Below are positions 9,801 through 19,000 of a stretch of DNA of 37,070 nt, piece by piece (position 1 is the stretch's first letter; each line of letters opens with the position of its first letter). This DNA is from Plantactinospora mayteni (lineage in GTDB: Bacteria; Actinomycetota; Actinomycetes; Mycobacteriales; Micromonosporaceae): positions 1 through 37,070 of the forward strand of contig NZ_BONX01000077.1 in NCBI RefSeq assembly GCF_016862935.1. Direction: 5' to 3'. Made by a program: the position numbers and the translations under genes. Under the pieces are notes generated by a model, which saw nothing but the letters and a program-made list of their open reading frames with translations, made no database searches and was not told where the DNA came from.

Positions 9801-11767
9801 CCCGTACCGCCATCGACCGGAGCTTGATCGACGCCGGCCAACGACTGGAATCCGCCGGTGACACCCTGCGGGAAGCCCTCGAAGCCGAAACTGCCGCCGC
9901 CGAACACCTGACCGGCATGCGTGTCGAACGGGCCACCGCGGTCGACCACCGTGATCAGGCCCAAGCCGCTGAGGACCGGTGCACCCACGAAGAACACTCC
10001 TTCCCCGACCTGGACGACTTGCGACGAGTCCTGCGCGATGAGGACGCCGCGGAGCAAGCCGCCATCGCCGCCCGAGCCCGCGTCACCGACCACGAAGGCC
10101 TGCACCGCGACGCCAGCACCCGGGTCGTGCAGGCGCAGCAGGCCGTCAACGTCGCGGCCACGCAGCGAGACAGCACCATGCTGCCCACCAGTGCCCAATC
10201 CCTGCACCGGCACCGGCAAGCGGTTGAAAGCTTTGACCGCCAGATCAGCACCTGGTCCAACGCCGCACAACGCACCCTCGATCTGCTCACCACCGCCCAC
10301 CTCACCAAGAAGACGGCCGGCCGCACCTCCGCAAAGCTGCAGGCCGCCGTCGCCGACGCTGGCAACCTGCAGCAGAGCGCGACCAGCCTGAACGCCCGCG
10401 TCGAGCAGACCCGGACCCTACACGGCGCCGAATACGCCTACCTTCTGCACACCCGTGAGGCCCTCGAAGCCGAACACGACGCCCGGCAGGCCGAGGACGA
10501 GGCACTCGGCAAACAGCACGGCAAGCACGAGGTCGCCGAAGCCGAAGCCCGGCTGACCCTGACCAACCTCGCACCGCAACGAGTCGAGACCGAACAAGCC
10601 CGGACCCGCCACCACCACCGCATGAGCCTACTGGCCACCTACGGCTTCGCCGACGTCCCGGACGACATCCCACACGAACCCGACGGCACCCCCACCAACG
10701 TCACGGCCGCACTGAGCTGGGCCCGCCGGATCCTGGCACAACGACAGGGAAGCACCCGCCTGGACTCCCTCATCGGCAACCGCGACCGGACGCTACGCCA
10801 GCTCGAGAACACCACCCGTACCGTCAATCAGGCCCTCGCCGCGTTCGACCAGCAACTCGACATCACCACCCTGGAGACCACCGACTGGCGCCGTGTCACC
10901 CTCGCCGCCCCCAACGCCGCCGTCGGCGACGACCTGCGCCACGCCGCCGCCACACTGCGCACCACCGTCGCGGGCCTGGAAGCCGACCTACGTCACGACA
11001 TCAAAGGCATCCTGAAAACCTCGACGTTCATCCAGCTGCGCCGCGACATCCAGCAACGACGCGAAGCCGCCCAAGAGCTGGTGCGCCAGATCCGCGCGAC
11101 CCTGCAGAACGTGCGAACCGGCGTCGCCCGCGTCGGCGTGCAGGTCGACTGGAAGGTTCGCGAGGACGACAACGCCCGCCAGATGGTCGACCTGCTCACC
11201 GCACCGCCCTCCGACGAGGTCTTCGAGACGATGTACGACGTCCTGCGCCGCCGGATGGAAGAAGCCGGCGACGAAACCTGGACCGACCGCGTCGCCCACA
11301 CCTTTGACTACCGCTCCTGGCACGAGTGGCACGTCAGCGTCACCCACAGCAGCTTCGGCGCTGACCAGTTCAAACCCGTCAACGCCCGCTCCAACCCGCT
11401 CAAGAGCCTGTCCACCGGCGAATCACGCCTGGCCACCATGCTGCCGCTGCTCGCCGCTGCCTGGTCCATGTACTCCGGCGCCGCCTACGTTGGCCCCCGC
11501 CTGTTGACCATCGACGAGATCGACGCCGCCTTCGACGACGAGAACCTGCGTCAGGTCCTGGCCCTGCTTCGCACCTGGAACTTCGACGTGCTCGCCACCA
11601 CCCCGTCGATCGCCCCACTGATCAAACGCGAGTCCCGCGACGTCGTCATCCACGAAGTCATCACCACTGCGGGCCGTCACCGCGTCACCATCCCCTGGCT
11701 GTGGAACGGCGCCGGCGAGGCCACACCCATCACCCTGCCGCTACCAGCCACCACCACCGAGAGGTGA
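6800..11767 (+). CDS. jetC: Wadjet JetC, SMC-like ATPase (TIGR02680)
   Basis: A 1655-aa SMC/MukB-like ATPase. Walker A is GPNGSGKS at residues 60-67. The ABC signature is SLSTGES at about 1536-1542 and Walker B is LLTIDEID at 1568-1575. Long Ala/Glu/Arg-rich coiled-coil arms (about 275-770 and 910-1480) flank a globular hinge (about 772-910, beginning APPWRAVRYPDAG). It would be the DNA-translocating motor that senses closed circular DNA for cleavage by JetD. The start is GTG at 6800, overlapping the jetB stop, with GGGGGAG 8 nt upstream; the open frame extends much further upstream but only as a shadow of jetB. At 1655 aa it is clearly longer than the roughly 1350 aa I associate with this family, mainly in the arms. 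Confidence 0.9.
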   Translation: MSLIPHQIRRLPEPALEDVADLGVPRAVDRWQPTRAGAVNSWAWTDEVFLFADGWLALAGPNGSGKSLTASMLVTMLLDADTSQKALSVSGEAAGTLIDRHTDRTTTEDRTGAWWLEYGLRTADSADVRYLTTGLWLRSQGGSLQRAFFLTPGRVGIDLHLQRDREPVAVEDLAAQLSALGGRLFTSHDRLTSKAKPHLHVADEDQYRDAVRTTLFAPLDAVQFDALLGVLRSLRSVRTAEAISPNAMRTVLTEALPALDPRALQFIADTMERIADLERQLQQARSEARQLEQAEQQYRRYLDTVTAVEAAQLSHAQTLFDDHGRQVRAAEDKLTEATRAATAVAAQRAELRTTITEVKGKLQATDAALRDHAGAELPQLEERLTELRKLHDAARQRRDDLADEAELTAAAAQEALEQASSGQRHLGELVSHLLAAAAEVGAQAFVDRIADSSNQLTSTEPGTAVTLAGLAQLAGTPHSWVQARLDVLQRIDAAMRELDIAQEGQRGAAAQIRAAEADRDRYEQTAEQAVTLRRTAESDLGTALQQWDSHRVELPVIPAPLLDTGERIDLDALVSWLHRAGTSTRHRIALAAREQDVHNAGRNVTAAEAALGTAAGKREKADATAAEAERGLARAQQQAVIDHEAADERVRQDHAAHEAAVEAAQQITTDAEQALADGGTAATAAALTWAHRVAAWRTSLIHLDAAAISVSSDPDTVDLHQPARAVQQAHATVAARLQRSIAGAEHDRDQAQQSVQHIEAELSNARRQSPVPAAPPWRAVRYPDAGVPFWAAVAFAPQTGAGHADRLEGALLVSGLLDALITHDGRLIGDGDVILSPHAPVPGRSLADVLSAEPDCGIDPHRITSLLRSIIIDDHDSDTDAGRLRIGPMIATAPRDYRAAFIGRTARERARLTRVSDLEHQLATAGDILTGAQRHLQSVQEAAQAAQAEADSFPGTDDIARARYNLVQLRLALADAEQRTTRAAAEADAVLARALTAVAATRTAIDRSLIDAGQRLESAGDTLREALEAETAAAEHLTGMRVERATAVDHRDQAQAAEDRCTHEEHSFPDLDDLRRVLRDEDAAEQAAIAARARVTDHEGLHRDASTRVVQAQQAVNVAATQRDSTMLPTSAQSLHRHRQAVESFDRQISTWSNAAQRTLDLLTTAHLTKKTAGRTSAKLQAAVADAGNLQQSATSLNARVEQTRTLHGAEYAYLLHTREALEAEHDARQAEDEALGKQHGKHEVAEAEARLTLTNLAPQRVETEQARTRHHHRMSLLATYGFADVPDDIPHEPDGTPTNVTAALSWARRILAQRQGSTRLDSLIGNRDRTLRQLENTTRTVNQALAAFDQQLDITTLETTDWRRVTLAAPNAAVGDDLRHAAATLRTTVAGLEADLRHDIKGILKTSTFIQLRRDIQQRREAAQELVRQIRATLQNVRTGVARVGVQVDWKVREDDNARQMVDLLTAPPSDEVFETMYDVLRRRMEEAGDETWTDRVAHTFDYRSWHEWHVSVTHSSFGADQFKPVNARSNPLKSLSTGESRLATMLPLLAAAWSMYSGAAYVGPRLLTIDEIDAAFDDENLRQVLALLRTWNFDVLATTPSIAPLIKRESRDVVIHEVITTAGRHRVTIPWLWNGAGEATPITLPLPATTTER

Positions 11768-11773
11768 CCCACG

Positions 11774-12952
11774 GTGCCCACCGATCTGACCTACCTCGCC
11801 GCGGACACCGACCTGCACCCGCTCTGGCAGGCGATCCATGACCGGCTCTGCGCCGGCACCCCGCCTGAAACACTCACCACCGCCCGCGTCACCGACATGA
11901 ACCACGCCGGTGTCGCTCAGCTGCGCACCTGGCTCGACACCACCACCCGGCGCCGCCGCCGAATCTCAGCCGTCGCCGCCACCGGCGACACCATCACCGT
12001 GCCCGTCCGCGACCTACTCACCGCCCTCGACCTCACCCCCGGTCAGCTCATCACGATCGTGGAACTCGCCATTAACGCCCCGATTATCGACCGCAGCGCC
12101 AAAGCCCGCACCAACGCCGCCCACCGAGAGCAGCTCTGGCAGCACGCCGCCGACCAGCTGCCCCGGCTCCCTCAGCTGGTCACCCGCATGCGCACCGCCG
12201 GCCTCGGCGAGGACGACACCGACATCCGCACTACCATCGCAGCCCTGGCCACAGTCATGAAACAGCTACCCCTGACCCCGCCGGCGCCGCTGGCCAAACT
12301 CGCTCACGACACCGTCGGCGACCCGCACTATTTCGACCTCGATCGGCTCGCGGGCAGACGCCTGGTCGCTGCCATCGCCGAACACACCGGCCAGGCCGTA
12401 CCAGCCCGGCCGGACCTGGTGCGGGCGCTGCTGGCCGAGTCCGGCATCGTGGCGGACCGGTTGTCGGCCACCGTGCTGCTGTTCAACGTGAACACCACCG
12501 GCGACGGGCCCATCGACCGGCGGCTACGCGACAGCCGTACCCCCGTCGCCCTCACCCTGCTCGACCTCCTGCAGGAGCCGCCGATACTCGGCGCGCAAGT
12601 CCTCACCGTCGTCGAGAACCCGTCCGTACTGGAAGTCGCCTACCTCAACGGCTCGGCGCAGCCGCTGGCGTGCACCAGCGGACAGCTGCGCGCCGTCGAC
12701 CACACCCTGTTCCGCCTCGCCGTCCACCACGGCGTCCACCTGCGCTACGCCGGCGACATCGACCACGCCGGCCAGCACATCGCCACGATCGTCGCAGACA
12801 CCTACGGCGCTGAACTCATCGCCATGGACGCCGACACCGCCCAGCAAGCCCAGCAACGCCCACCAGCCGTCGCGCTCACACTTGCCACGCAGGCCGACAC
12901 AGCGGCTACCTACCAGGAACACGACGTCGTTCTGCACCGCATACTGAGCTGA
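11774..12952 (+). CDS. jetD: Wadjet JetD, Toprim nuclease (DUF2399/TIGR02679)
   Basis: A 392-aa protein: N-terminal DUF3323-like part and C-terminal DUF2399 Toprim domain of the topoisomerase VI-A type. The Toprim metal residues are visible: E281 in VVENPSVLE, and D328/D330 in YAGDIDHAGQ. It is the predicted endonuclease subunit that cuts circular DNA held by JetABC. GTG start at 11774, six nt after the jetC stop, with GAGAGG upstream. Oddity: the last codons (ATA CTG AGC TGA) lie within the terminal inverted repeat of an adjacent IS5-family element. The native C-terminus has therefore probably been replaced, perhaps by only a few residues, since the catalytic residues are well upstream and total length is near normal. 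Confidence 0.88.
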   Translation: MPTDLTYLAADTDLHPLWQAIHDRLCAGTPPETLTTARVTDMNHAGVAQLRTWLDTTTRRRRRISAVAATGDTITVPVRDLLTALDLTPGQLITIVELAINAPIIDRSAKARTNAAHREQLWQHAADQLPRLPQLVTRMRTAGLGEDDTDIRTTIAALATVMKQLPLTPPAPLAKLAHDTVGDPHYFDLDRLAGRRLVAAIAEHTGQAVPARPDLVRALLAESGIVADRLSATVLLFNVNTTGDGPIDRRLRDSRTPVALTLLDLLQEPPILGAQVLTVVENPSVLEVAYLNGSAQPLACTSGQLRAVDHTLFRLAVHHGVHLRYAGDIDHAGQHIATIVADTYGAELIAMDADTAQQAQQRPPAVALTLATQADTAATYQEHDVVLHRILS

Positions 12953-12978
12953 TCTCAGCGACTTTGCGGTAGGTACTT

Positions 12979-12986
12979 GTACTCGA
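12979..12986 (+). repeat. 8-bp target-site duplication, left copy (IS256 element)
   Basis: GTACTCGA directly abuts the left end of the IS256 element and is repeated exactly at 14391-14398. Confidence 0.9.
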
Positions 12987-14390
12987 GGGGCTGTCAAGTT
13001 AACGGTGGGAATGTCTCTCGTGTTGTGGGTTGGGGTAGTTGTTGTGGTCTATGAGTGGGGTGTGGACAGGCGTCCGTCGAAGGTGATCTCGAAGGCATTC
13101 AATGCCTTCTTCCATCGGTTGGACCAGCGTTGCCGACCGCGTCCGGTGGGATCCAGGCCCAGGACGGTCAGGTAGAGGACCTTGAGGGCGGCCTGCTCGT
13201 TGGGGAAGTGCCCGCGCGCGTTGACGGCGCGGCGGAAGCGGGCGTTGAGACTCTCGATGGCGTTGGTGGTGCAGATGATCGACCGGATCTCGGTGTCGAA
13301 CGCGAGGAACGGAACCAGTTCCGCCCAGGCGTTGGTCCATAGCCGGACGATGGCCGGGTACTTGGTCTCCCAGGCTGCCGCGAACTCGGTGAACCGGTCG
13401 AGGGCGGCCTGTTCGGTCGCCGCGGTGTAGACGGGTTTGAGGTCACGGGCGATAGCGGCCCAGTCCTTGCGCGAGGCATAGCGGAAGCTGTTCCGTAGCA
13501 GATGCACGATGCAGGTCTGCACGACGGTCTTCGGCCACACCGCGGCTACCGCGTCGGGTAACCCTTTAAGCCCGTCGCAGACGGCGATGCACACGTCCTG
13601 GGTGCCCCGATTCTTGATGTCGGTGAGCACGCGGAGCCAGAACTTGGCGCCCTCGCCGTCACCGTGTTCGCCGGCCCACAGGCCGAGAATGTCCCGGTGC
13701 CCGTCGACGGTGACCGCCAAGGCGACGTAGATGGGCCGGTTGACCACCTGCCCGTCACGGATCTTGACATGGATAGCATCGATGAACACCACCGGGTAGA
13801 CCCGGTCCAACGGCCGGTTCTGCCACTCGGACATACCCTCCAGGACCCGGTCGGTGATGGTGGAGATGGTCTCCTTCGACACGCTCGTGCCGTACACCTC
13901 GGCCAGATGCGCGGACACCTCACCGGTGGTCAACCCCTTAGCGGTCAAGGACACGACCAGGTCGTCCACGCCGGACAGGCGCCGCTGCCGCTTACGCACG
14001 ACCCGCGGGGTGAACGAGCCATCCCGGTCGCGCGGCACGTCGAGCTCGACCTGCCCGGCCTCGGTCACCACCGTCTTGGACCGCCGGCCGTTACGGGCGT
14101 TGCCATCTCGACGGGCGTCGCGTTCGTGTCTGCCGTAGCCGAGATGGGAATCCATCTCGCCCTCCAACGCGGCTTCCAGCACACGCTTGGTCAACTGCTG
14201 CAACAGCCCGCCCTCGCCGACCAGGCTCACACCCCGCGCCCGAGCCTGCCCGGCCAACCGGGCGATCAGGTCATCATCGATCACGTCAGACTCAACCGCA
14301 GCGCCCACCGACGCGTCGCTGTCTACTGTCGTCGTCACTGCCATCAGGTGTCCTCTTTACTCCGAGTTACACCGCTATTTGTACAGTCCC
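12987..14390 (-). mobile_element. Complete IS256-family insertion sequence (1404 bp)
   Basis: The left end begins GGGGCTGTCAAG and the right end, read inward, GGGACTGTACAA. They match at 15 of the first 21 positions. Perfect 8-bp duplications (GTACTCGA) flank it, as expected for IS256 transposition. Length, ends and one intact transposase indicate a complete, recent insertion. Removing it and one duplication restores the C-terminus of the surrounding IS5 transposase as FEYKYLPQSR then stop. Confidence 0.92.
13049..14344 (-). CDS. IS256-family transposase
   Basis: A 431-aa intact mutator-type DDE transposase. The family N-terminus (LTKRVLEAALEGEMDSHLGYGRH) is present. The catalytic residues lie in VVFIDAIHVKIRDG (first D), VCDGLKGL (second D) and TTNAIESLNARFRR (E). 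The strong CTNAIES motif and full length suggest an active enzyme. It starts close to the right inverted repeat and ends about 60 bp from the left one, which leaves no room for passenger genes. Confidence 0.95.
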   Translation of the reverse strand: MAVTTTVDSDASVGAAVESDVIDDDLIARLAGQARARGVSLVGEGGLLQQLTKRVLEAALEGEMDSHLGYGRHERDARRDGNARNGRRSKTVVTEAGQVELDVPRDRDGSFTPRVVRKRQRRLSGVDDLVVSLTAKGLTTGEVSAHLAEVYGTSVSKETISTITDRVLEGMSEWQNRPLDRVYPVVFIDAIHVKIRDGQVVNRPIYVALAVTVDGHRDILGLWAGEHGDGEGAKFWLRVLTDIKNRGTQDVCIAVCDGLKGLPDAVAAVWPKTVVQTCIVHLLRNSFRYASRKDWAAIARDLKPVYTAATEQAALDRFTEFAAAWETKYPAIVRLWTNAWAELVPFLAFDTEIRSIICTTNAIESLNARFRRAVNARGHFPNEQAALKVLYLTVLGLDPTGRGRQRWSNRWKKALNAFEITFDGRLSTPHS

Positions 14391-15207
14391 GTACTCGAAG
14401 TGGGTCAGGTGCAGCGCGGCGGCGACGATGTCACCGATCCGGCGCGGGCTGACGGTGGTGTGACGTAGCGTTTTCCAGCGTCCGACCAGGATCGCGAAGC
14501 CGCGTTCGCCCTGCCAGCGCAGGCCGCGCAGGAGCCGGTTGTAGGCGCGGTTGTCGGGTGCGAGCCGGCTGCCGTCCGCGGGTTGCTTGATCGGAGTCTT
14601 GATGCCGTGGCCCGTGCCTTCGTAGCCGGAGTCGGCCAGGGCGGGCAGGTCGAGATCGGCGGCGGCCCAGTTCAGGGCGGCGGTGATCGCGAGTTCACGG
14701 ACGCAGCGGGTGTCGTGCAGGTGCCCGGGCATCGCCTCGGAGGTCCAGATCGGCAGCCCGTCGGGGCGCATGACCGCCTGGATGTTCGCGCCGAAGTCGC
14801 GGTGCTTCCGGAGTACCAGGCGTCGATCGTGTCGCCCTTGACCGACAGGGTGGTTTCGGACAGCCGGTCGCAGTCGAACAGTTTGCCGTCCAGGATGACG
14901 TGGGACCAGCCGTCGTCGGCCGCCCTACGCAGGGCGGTGTGCGGGTTCTCGGCCTGGGCTGCGAGCACGGTGATTCCCTCGTCGCGGTAGCGGTACGCGG
15001 TGGCCTGGGAGATGCCGAACCCGGCGGCGAGCATGGCCATGTCCTCGGCCTTGCGGAACACACCAGTACCAGCAATGCCTGGTAGAAGCAGGTCAGCGCG
15101 CGGGTACCGCGCCGCGTTCCCCTGGCCCGGCGTTCGGCGGCGAGGAGCCGGCCGAGGTACTGCACGAGTTCCCTCGGGACGTCAACCATGGAACGGTAGG
15201 CAATCAC
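14367..15207 (-). pseudogene. IS5-family transposase, frameshifted and interrupted
   Basis: Three reading frames together spell one IS5-group transposase. First comes MIAYRSMVDVPRELVQYLG...FYQALLVL from the start at 15207. Next is FRKAEDMAMLAAGFGISQATAYRYRDE...ILDGKLFDCDRLSETT...IDAWYSG (about 15060-14820), containing the HTH and first catalytic D. Last is DFGANIQAVMRPDGLPIWTSEAMPGHLHD...LADSGYEG...GERGFAILVGRWK...THFEY. Frame changes fall near 15060 and 14820, and the final codons were separated from their stop by the IS256 insertion. It is inactive. Confidence 0.85.
14391..14398 (+). repeat. 8-bp target-site duplication, right copy (IS256 element)
   Basis: GTACTCGA follows the right end of the IS256 element and matches 12979-12986. 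It lies within the FEY codons near the end of the IS5 transposase. Confidence 0.9.
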
Positions 15208-15348
15208 GTGGAGCCCTCTCGAAGACGTGTTTCTGTCGCAAGGATGTGTCTATCGATGGCTCCACGCCTGTTTCCACCACCGCCCGAATCGGGGCCTTCG
15301 CCCGTGTCGCATCAATCAACCGCTATACGGCGCTGAGATCACCTCAGT

Positions 15349-15585
15349 GAACCAGCCGAACCAAGGCCCTCGACCAAGATCCGACTGGGGCAAAACTGCT
15401 CTACAGGATCAAGACGGCACGGCGGAGCCGGCCGCGCGCACGCGCGACCGGCCCACGGCCCCGCGCGCACGCCGTTCGACGGCGAATCGCCGATTAGGGG
15501 GCCATCACATTCGCCGACGAGGCTCCACATTCGTTCTACGGGATCCGGACAGCCGCGCACCACGACAGGCGCCGCGCGACCGAAT
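15349..15585. other. Intergenic region downstream of the immunity gene
   Basis: No recognisable gene. It holds a strong GC hairpin at 15428-15451 (listed separately) and otherwise nothing I can name. Confidence 0.4.
15428..15451 (-). terminator. GC-rich hairpin, possible terminator
   Basis: GGCCGCGCGCACGCGCGACC and following bases fold with stems GGCC/GGCC and CGCG/CGCG. It lies about 135 bp past the immunity gene stop, read on the minus strand, and has no T-tract. It could end the toxin/immunity transcript, but this is only a structural guess. Confidence 0.25.
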
Positions 15586-15951
15586 CTATTTCCCGTATGG
15601 TGGCTCGCCGAGTGCATGATTGAGGCGATTAATTACCTCATCGACTGTGAAGTCCCATCCAGTCAGTCGCTGCCCACTCCAATTTATTCCCACACGGAAG
15701 TCATCCTTAGCTAGGTCCGGCAGCGCCGCACTTCGCCAATGATCTAAGGGCATAGAAACGGCACGAAATTGTGGGCCCCATAGATTAGCGGCCCGCCGCG
15801 CACGGGCCTCCGACGACCAATAGGGAAAAGCTCGCCGCCCAGAACTCGATACCGGCGTCGGGCTGCCAGCGTCGTCTCGAACCCACCAAACAGTGTGACT
15901 TTGGACGATCTCGCGGAAGAAGGCCGCTGCCTGAGCCCCGCTTGCACTCAC
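15586..15951 (-). CDS. DUF2750 protein, probable immunity partner of the RHS toxin
   Basis: A 121-aa protein matching DUF2750: MSASGAQAAAFFREI near the start, then HTVWWVRDDAGSP, FPYWSSEARARR and VGINWSGQRLTGWDF. DUF2750 proteins occur next to polymorphic toxins. Here the gene follows the toxin on the same strand after an 86-bp gap, the usual toxin-then-immunity order, so it probably binds and blocks the C-terminal toxin tip in the cytoplasm. The pairing is inference from position. GTG start at 15951 with GGGAGG about 6 nt upstream. Base composition is lower in GC than the toxin body, as often seen for toxin-tip/immunity cassettes exchanged by recombination. Confidence 0.75.
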   Translation of the reverse strand: MSASGAQAAAFFREIVQSHTVWWVRDDAGSPTPVSSSGRRAFPYWSSEARARRAANLWGPQFRAVSMPLDHWRSAALPDLAKDDFRVGINWSGQRLTGWDFTVDEVINRLNHALGEPPYGK

Positions 15952-16037
15952 CCGGATCCTCCCAGAACGTTACGACTTGAGCACGGTGCTTGAACGCGGT
16001 ATCCAGAGCACCCCAGTGCCGCGCTCACTTCGCGGCC

Positions 16038-19000
16038 TTAATAGCCGGGTGGGAGCCTACGATACCCACCCGGATCCATGAGGACGTGATCCTCTGGCCA
16101 CCGTGGTGTTAGCACCATACCACCATCCCGCTCGGGAATAGGCTCGTGGCTTAGCTCCATTGGCTCCCACGATCCGTCCGGGCGCTGCCGCTGTGGGGCC
16201 AGTCCGCGCTTCATACGACCGATGTTCGCAGGTCCATATTGGTCTGCGGCTGCCGGCTCCGCCGCCTCATTCTTCCAGAACCGCTTACGCATGGTGGACA
16301 TGGAGGGCGGGTTGCCATTTTTATCGGGCTTAGAGTAATCCTCGCCCAATTTCCAACGCCCACCGCAGTTGTGTACGAGCACCGGCGTGGTGCCGGCAAG
16401 CACATAGTACGTGTGGATGTCGTCGACCGTAAGGTTGTAGGCGGCCCCCAAGGTCGCGGTTGCATCCAGCAGGCCGACGACGGGCACGCTTCCGCCTATG
16501 GCGGTCAGGAGCAGGTCGCCCTGGTCGAGGTGTTGGGCGTCTTGCCACTGTTGGTCGGTATGGTTCCAGAAGGGGTGGTCTTCGGTAGTTGTGATCTTGG
16601 TACCGTTGGCCAGCTTGAGGTCTACGAGTTGGTCCCCGTGCACCCAGACGTGGGTTACTTCACGCGACCCGTGCTCTTGGGTCTCTGGATCGGTTGCGAG
16701 GACGAGGTCGCCGACCTTGATGTCTTCGATGCCTTTGGTGCTGCCATCGGCCATGAGGACCTGGGTGGCTGCCGCGAAGCTGCGGAAGCAGCCTCCTCCT
16801 GGCCCGGAACGACCCCGGCCCTTCCCACCGCCGGGAGCCGATTGCAGGCTCTCGAACAGGTTGAAGAACGGATCTGAGGCCATGCTTTGCTCGTAGTAGC
16901 CCAAGCCGTCGATCTGCCCGACCCACTCCGCGTTTTCGAGAGCCCACTGCGAGCACCAGTCGGCGTGCTCCTGGCAAATCCTAAAGCCTACGTAGTATTC
17001 CTTGTCCCCAAGGCCAAGCCCCGCACCGTCGATGGACCACTTGTTGATCGCGTCCTCGAGTGCCTTGCGGTCCGGCGCCCCGATTACGTTGTCCCCAAGG
17101 ATGATGGCCGGCTTCTTTTTGGGCGGCGGTTTCGGAGCAGTGGGCTTTTTCTTGACTACACCCCACTTATTGGTCTTCGGGTTCTTGGCGAGTTTGGTAC
17201 CCTTTCCGCCGCCGCTGCTCCAGTAGCGGTCCTCCTCGTAGCCGCCGTTGGTGGCGAGGGGTCGGTATCCGTCGGGATCGCTGAGGGTGCTGGGGTTGTT
17301 GTTGGCGTAGCTGTAGCCGTGCATCTGTTGGGGGTCGGTCAGGTCCATGACCGGGTCGATGCTGATGAAGCGGCCGAGGGTGGGATCGTATTCGCGGGCG
17401 CCGAGGTGGACCAGGCTGGTGTCGTCTCGGATACCGCCGACGAAGCCTTTCGTGCCGAGCCAGGGGGTTGGGGTGGTGCCGCGGTCTTCGCCGTAGGGCA
17501 TGTTGCGGCGGCGTTGGCAGGCCAAGGTGTCAGCATCGATCTGGATCTGGCCGGTGCCCTGGTGGTTGTTGACGGCCCACTTGAGGCCGGTGACGTCGCG
17601 GACGGCGTAGCCGTTGTAGTAGCGGGTGCCGTCGGGTTGGCTGCTGCCAGTGGCGAGGGCGAGTTCGGTGCCGCCGAGGTAGAGGGTGGTCTTGCCTGGT
17701 GCCCTGGAGATGAGCCGGTTGCCATCGGCGTCATACAGGTAGCTGGTGGTTTGCCCGTTCTCGGTCAGTGTGCCGAGCTGACCGGCCGGGGTCCAGGTGA
17801 GGGTTTGGCTGGCGCCGGTCTCGGTGGTGCGGGTGAGGGTGTTACCCGCGGCGTCGTAGGTGAAGGCCCGGGTCGGAGTGCCGGCTTTGGGACCGGTCGC
17901 GGTCACGCCGGTGACGGTGTGCGGGCGGGGTTGTCCCGCTGCGGGGGTGGTGTAGGTCCAGGCGGTGTCGCCGGCGGGGTCTTTGTCGGTCTGGGTGAGC
18001 CGGTTGCCCACCTTGTCGAAGGTCCACTGCCGCCAGTACGGATCCGCGCCCGCGCGTTGTGGGGTGGCGCAGGTCCAGGATGTTTCGGTCCACGCCTCGG
18101 TCAACCGTTGCAGGTAGTCGTAGGTGAAGCACTCGACCTGGTCGCGGGTGGCGTTGGTCTTGCCGGCGATGGCGGCAATCAGCCCGTTGTCCCGATACCC
18201 GTACTCGGTGGTGTACTTGTCGTCCCAGTTACCGGGGCTGGTCTGGTTTTCCGTGTCGACCTGGATGTTGGTCAGGCGACGGTGTCCGGTGTCGTGCTGC
18301 GTGGTGACCCGGACCCGCTTCCCCGCGTTGCCCAGGTAGGTGCGGTACGCCAGGCCGTCGTAGGCGTACTCGACGTCCGCGAGGTAGGTCTGCTGAGCGG
18401 AACTCATCGAGTCGAGCAGGCCCTGGTTGAGGTAGTTGTAGGTCAGAGTCTCGGCGGGCAGCCCTCCGACACTGGGGTGGGTGACGGTCGCGACCGCACC
18501 GTTGACCTTGTAGGTCATTCCCGTGGTGTAGGTGCCGGCTAGGGCTCCGTTGCTGGTTGACGCGGGAATGGTGACCGTCGATGACAGCGGCCGGTAGCCG
18601 TCGTCGTACGAGCCGACGCTGGTGGTGTAGGCCAGCCCGTCCGTGTCGTATCGGGTGGCGCTGCTCAACTGGCCGATGGCGACGGTGTCGTAGGTCCACT
18701 GGGCCGCCACCCGCCCGGTCGGGCTGTCCTCCCGGATCTCAGTGTGGCGGTCGAGGTTGTCGTACTGGTGGTAGTGCTTCTTGCCCCGCCCGTCCGTCGT
18801 CGCCTTCACCGTGCCGGTGCTGTAGTACTCGGTGAGTGTGGTACCCGCGTCAGGGTCGACCGCCTGGCTCTTGCGACCGAGCAGGTCGTAGGCGTAGCTC
18901 CAGGTGTTGCCGGCCGGATCGGTGACCGAGGTCGACTCACCGCGCAGGTTGTAGTCATACTCGGTGCTGTCATAGGCGCCATCGGTGTCCGAGGTGCGGT

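Larger units (their letters stand above)
12943..15348 (-). mobile_element. IS5-family element, degraded and interrupted by IS256
   Basis: Inverted ends are ACTGAGCTGATCTCAGCG at 12943-12960 and its near-complement at 15331-15348, with one mismatch over 17 bp. The match weakens further inward. Removing the nested IS256 element and one target copy leaves about 994 bp, a normal IS5-family size. Each end is itself a CTGAG-N5-CTCAG hairpin. The transposase inside is on the minus strand and broken. No convincing target duplication was found at the outer ends, so the exact boundaries are tentative. Confidence 0.6.
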
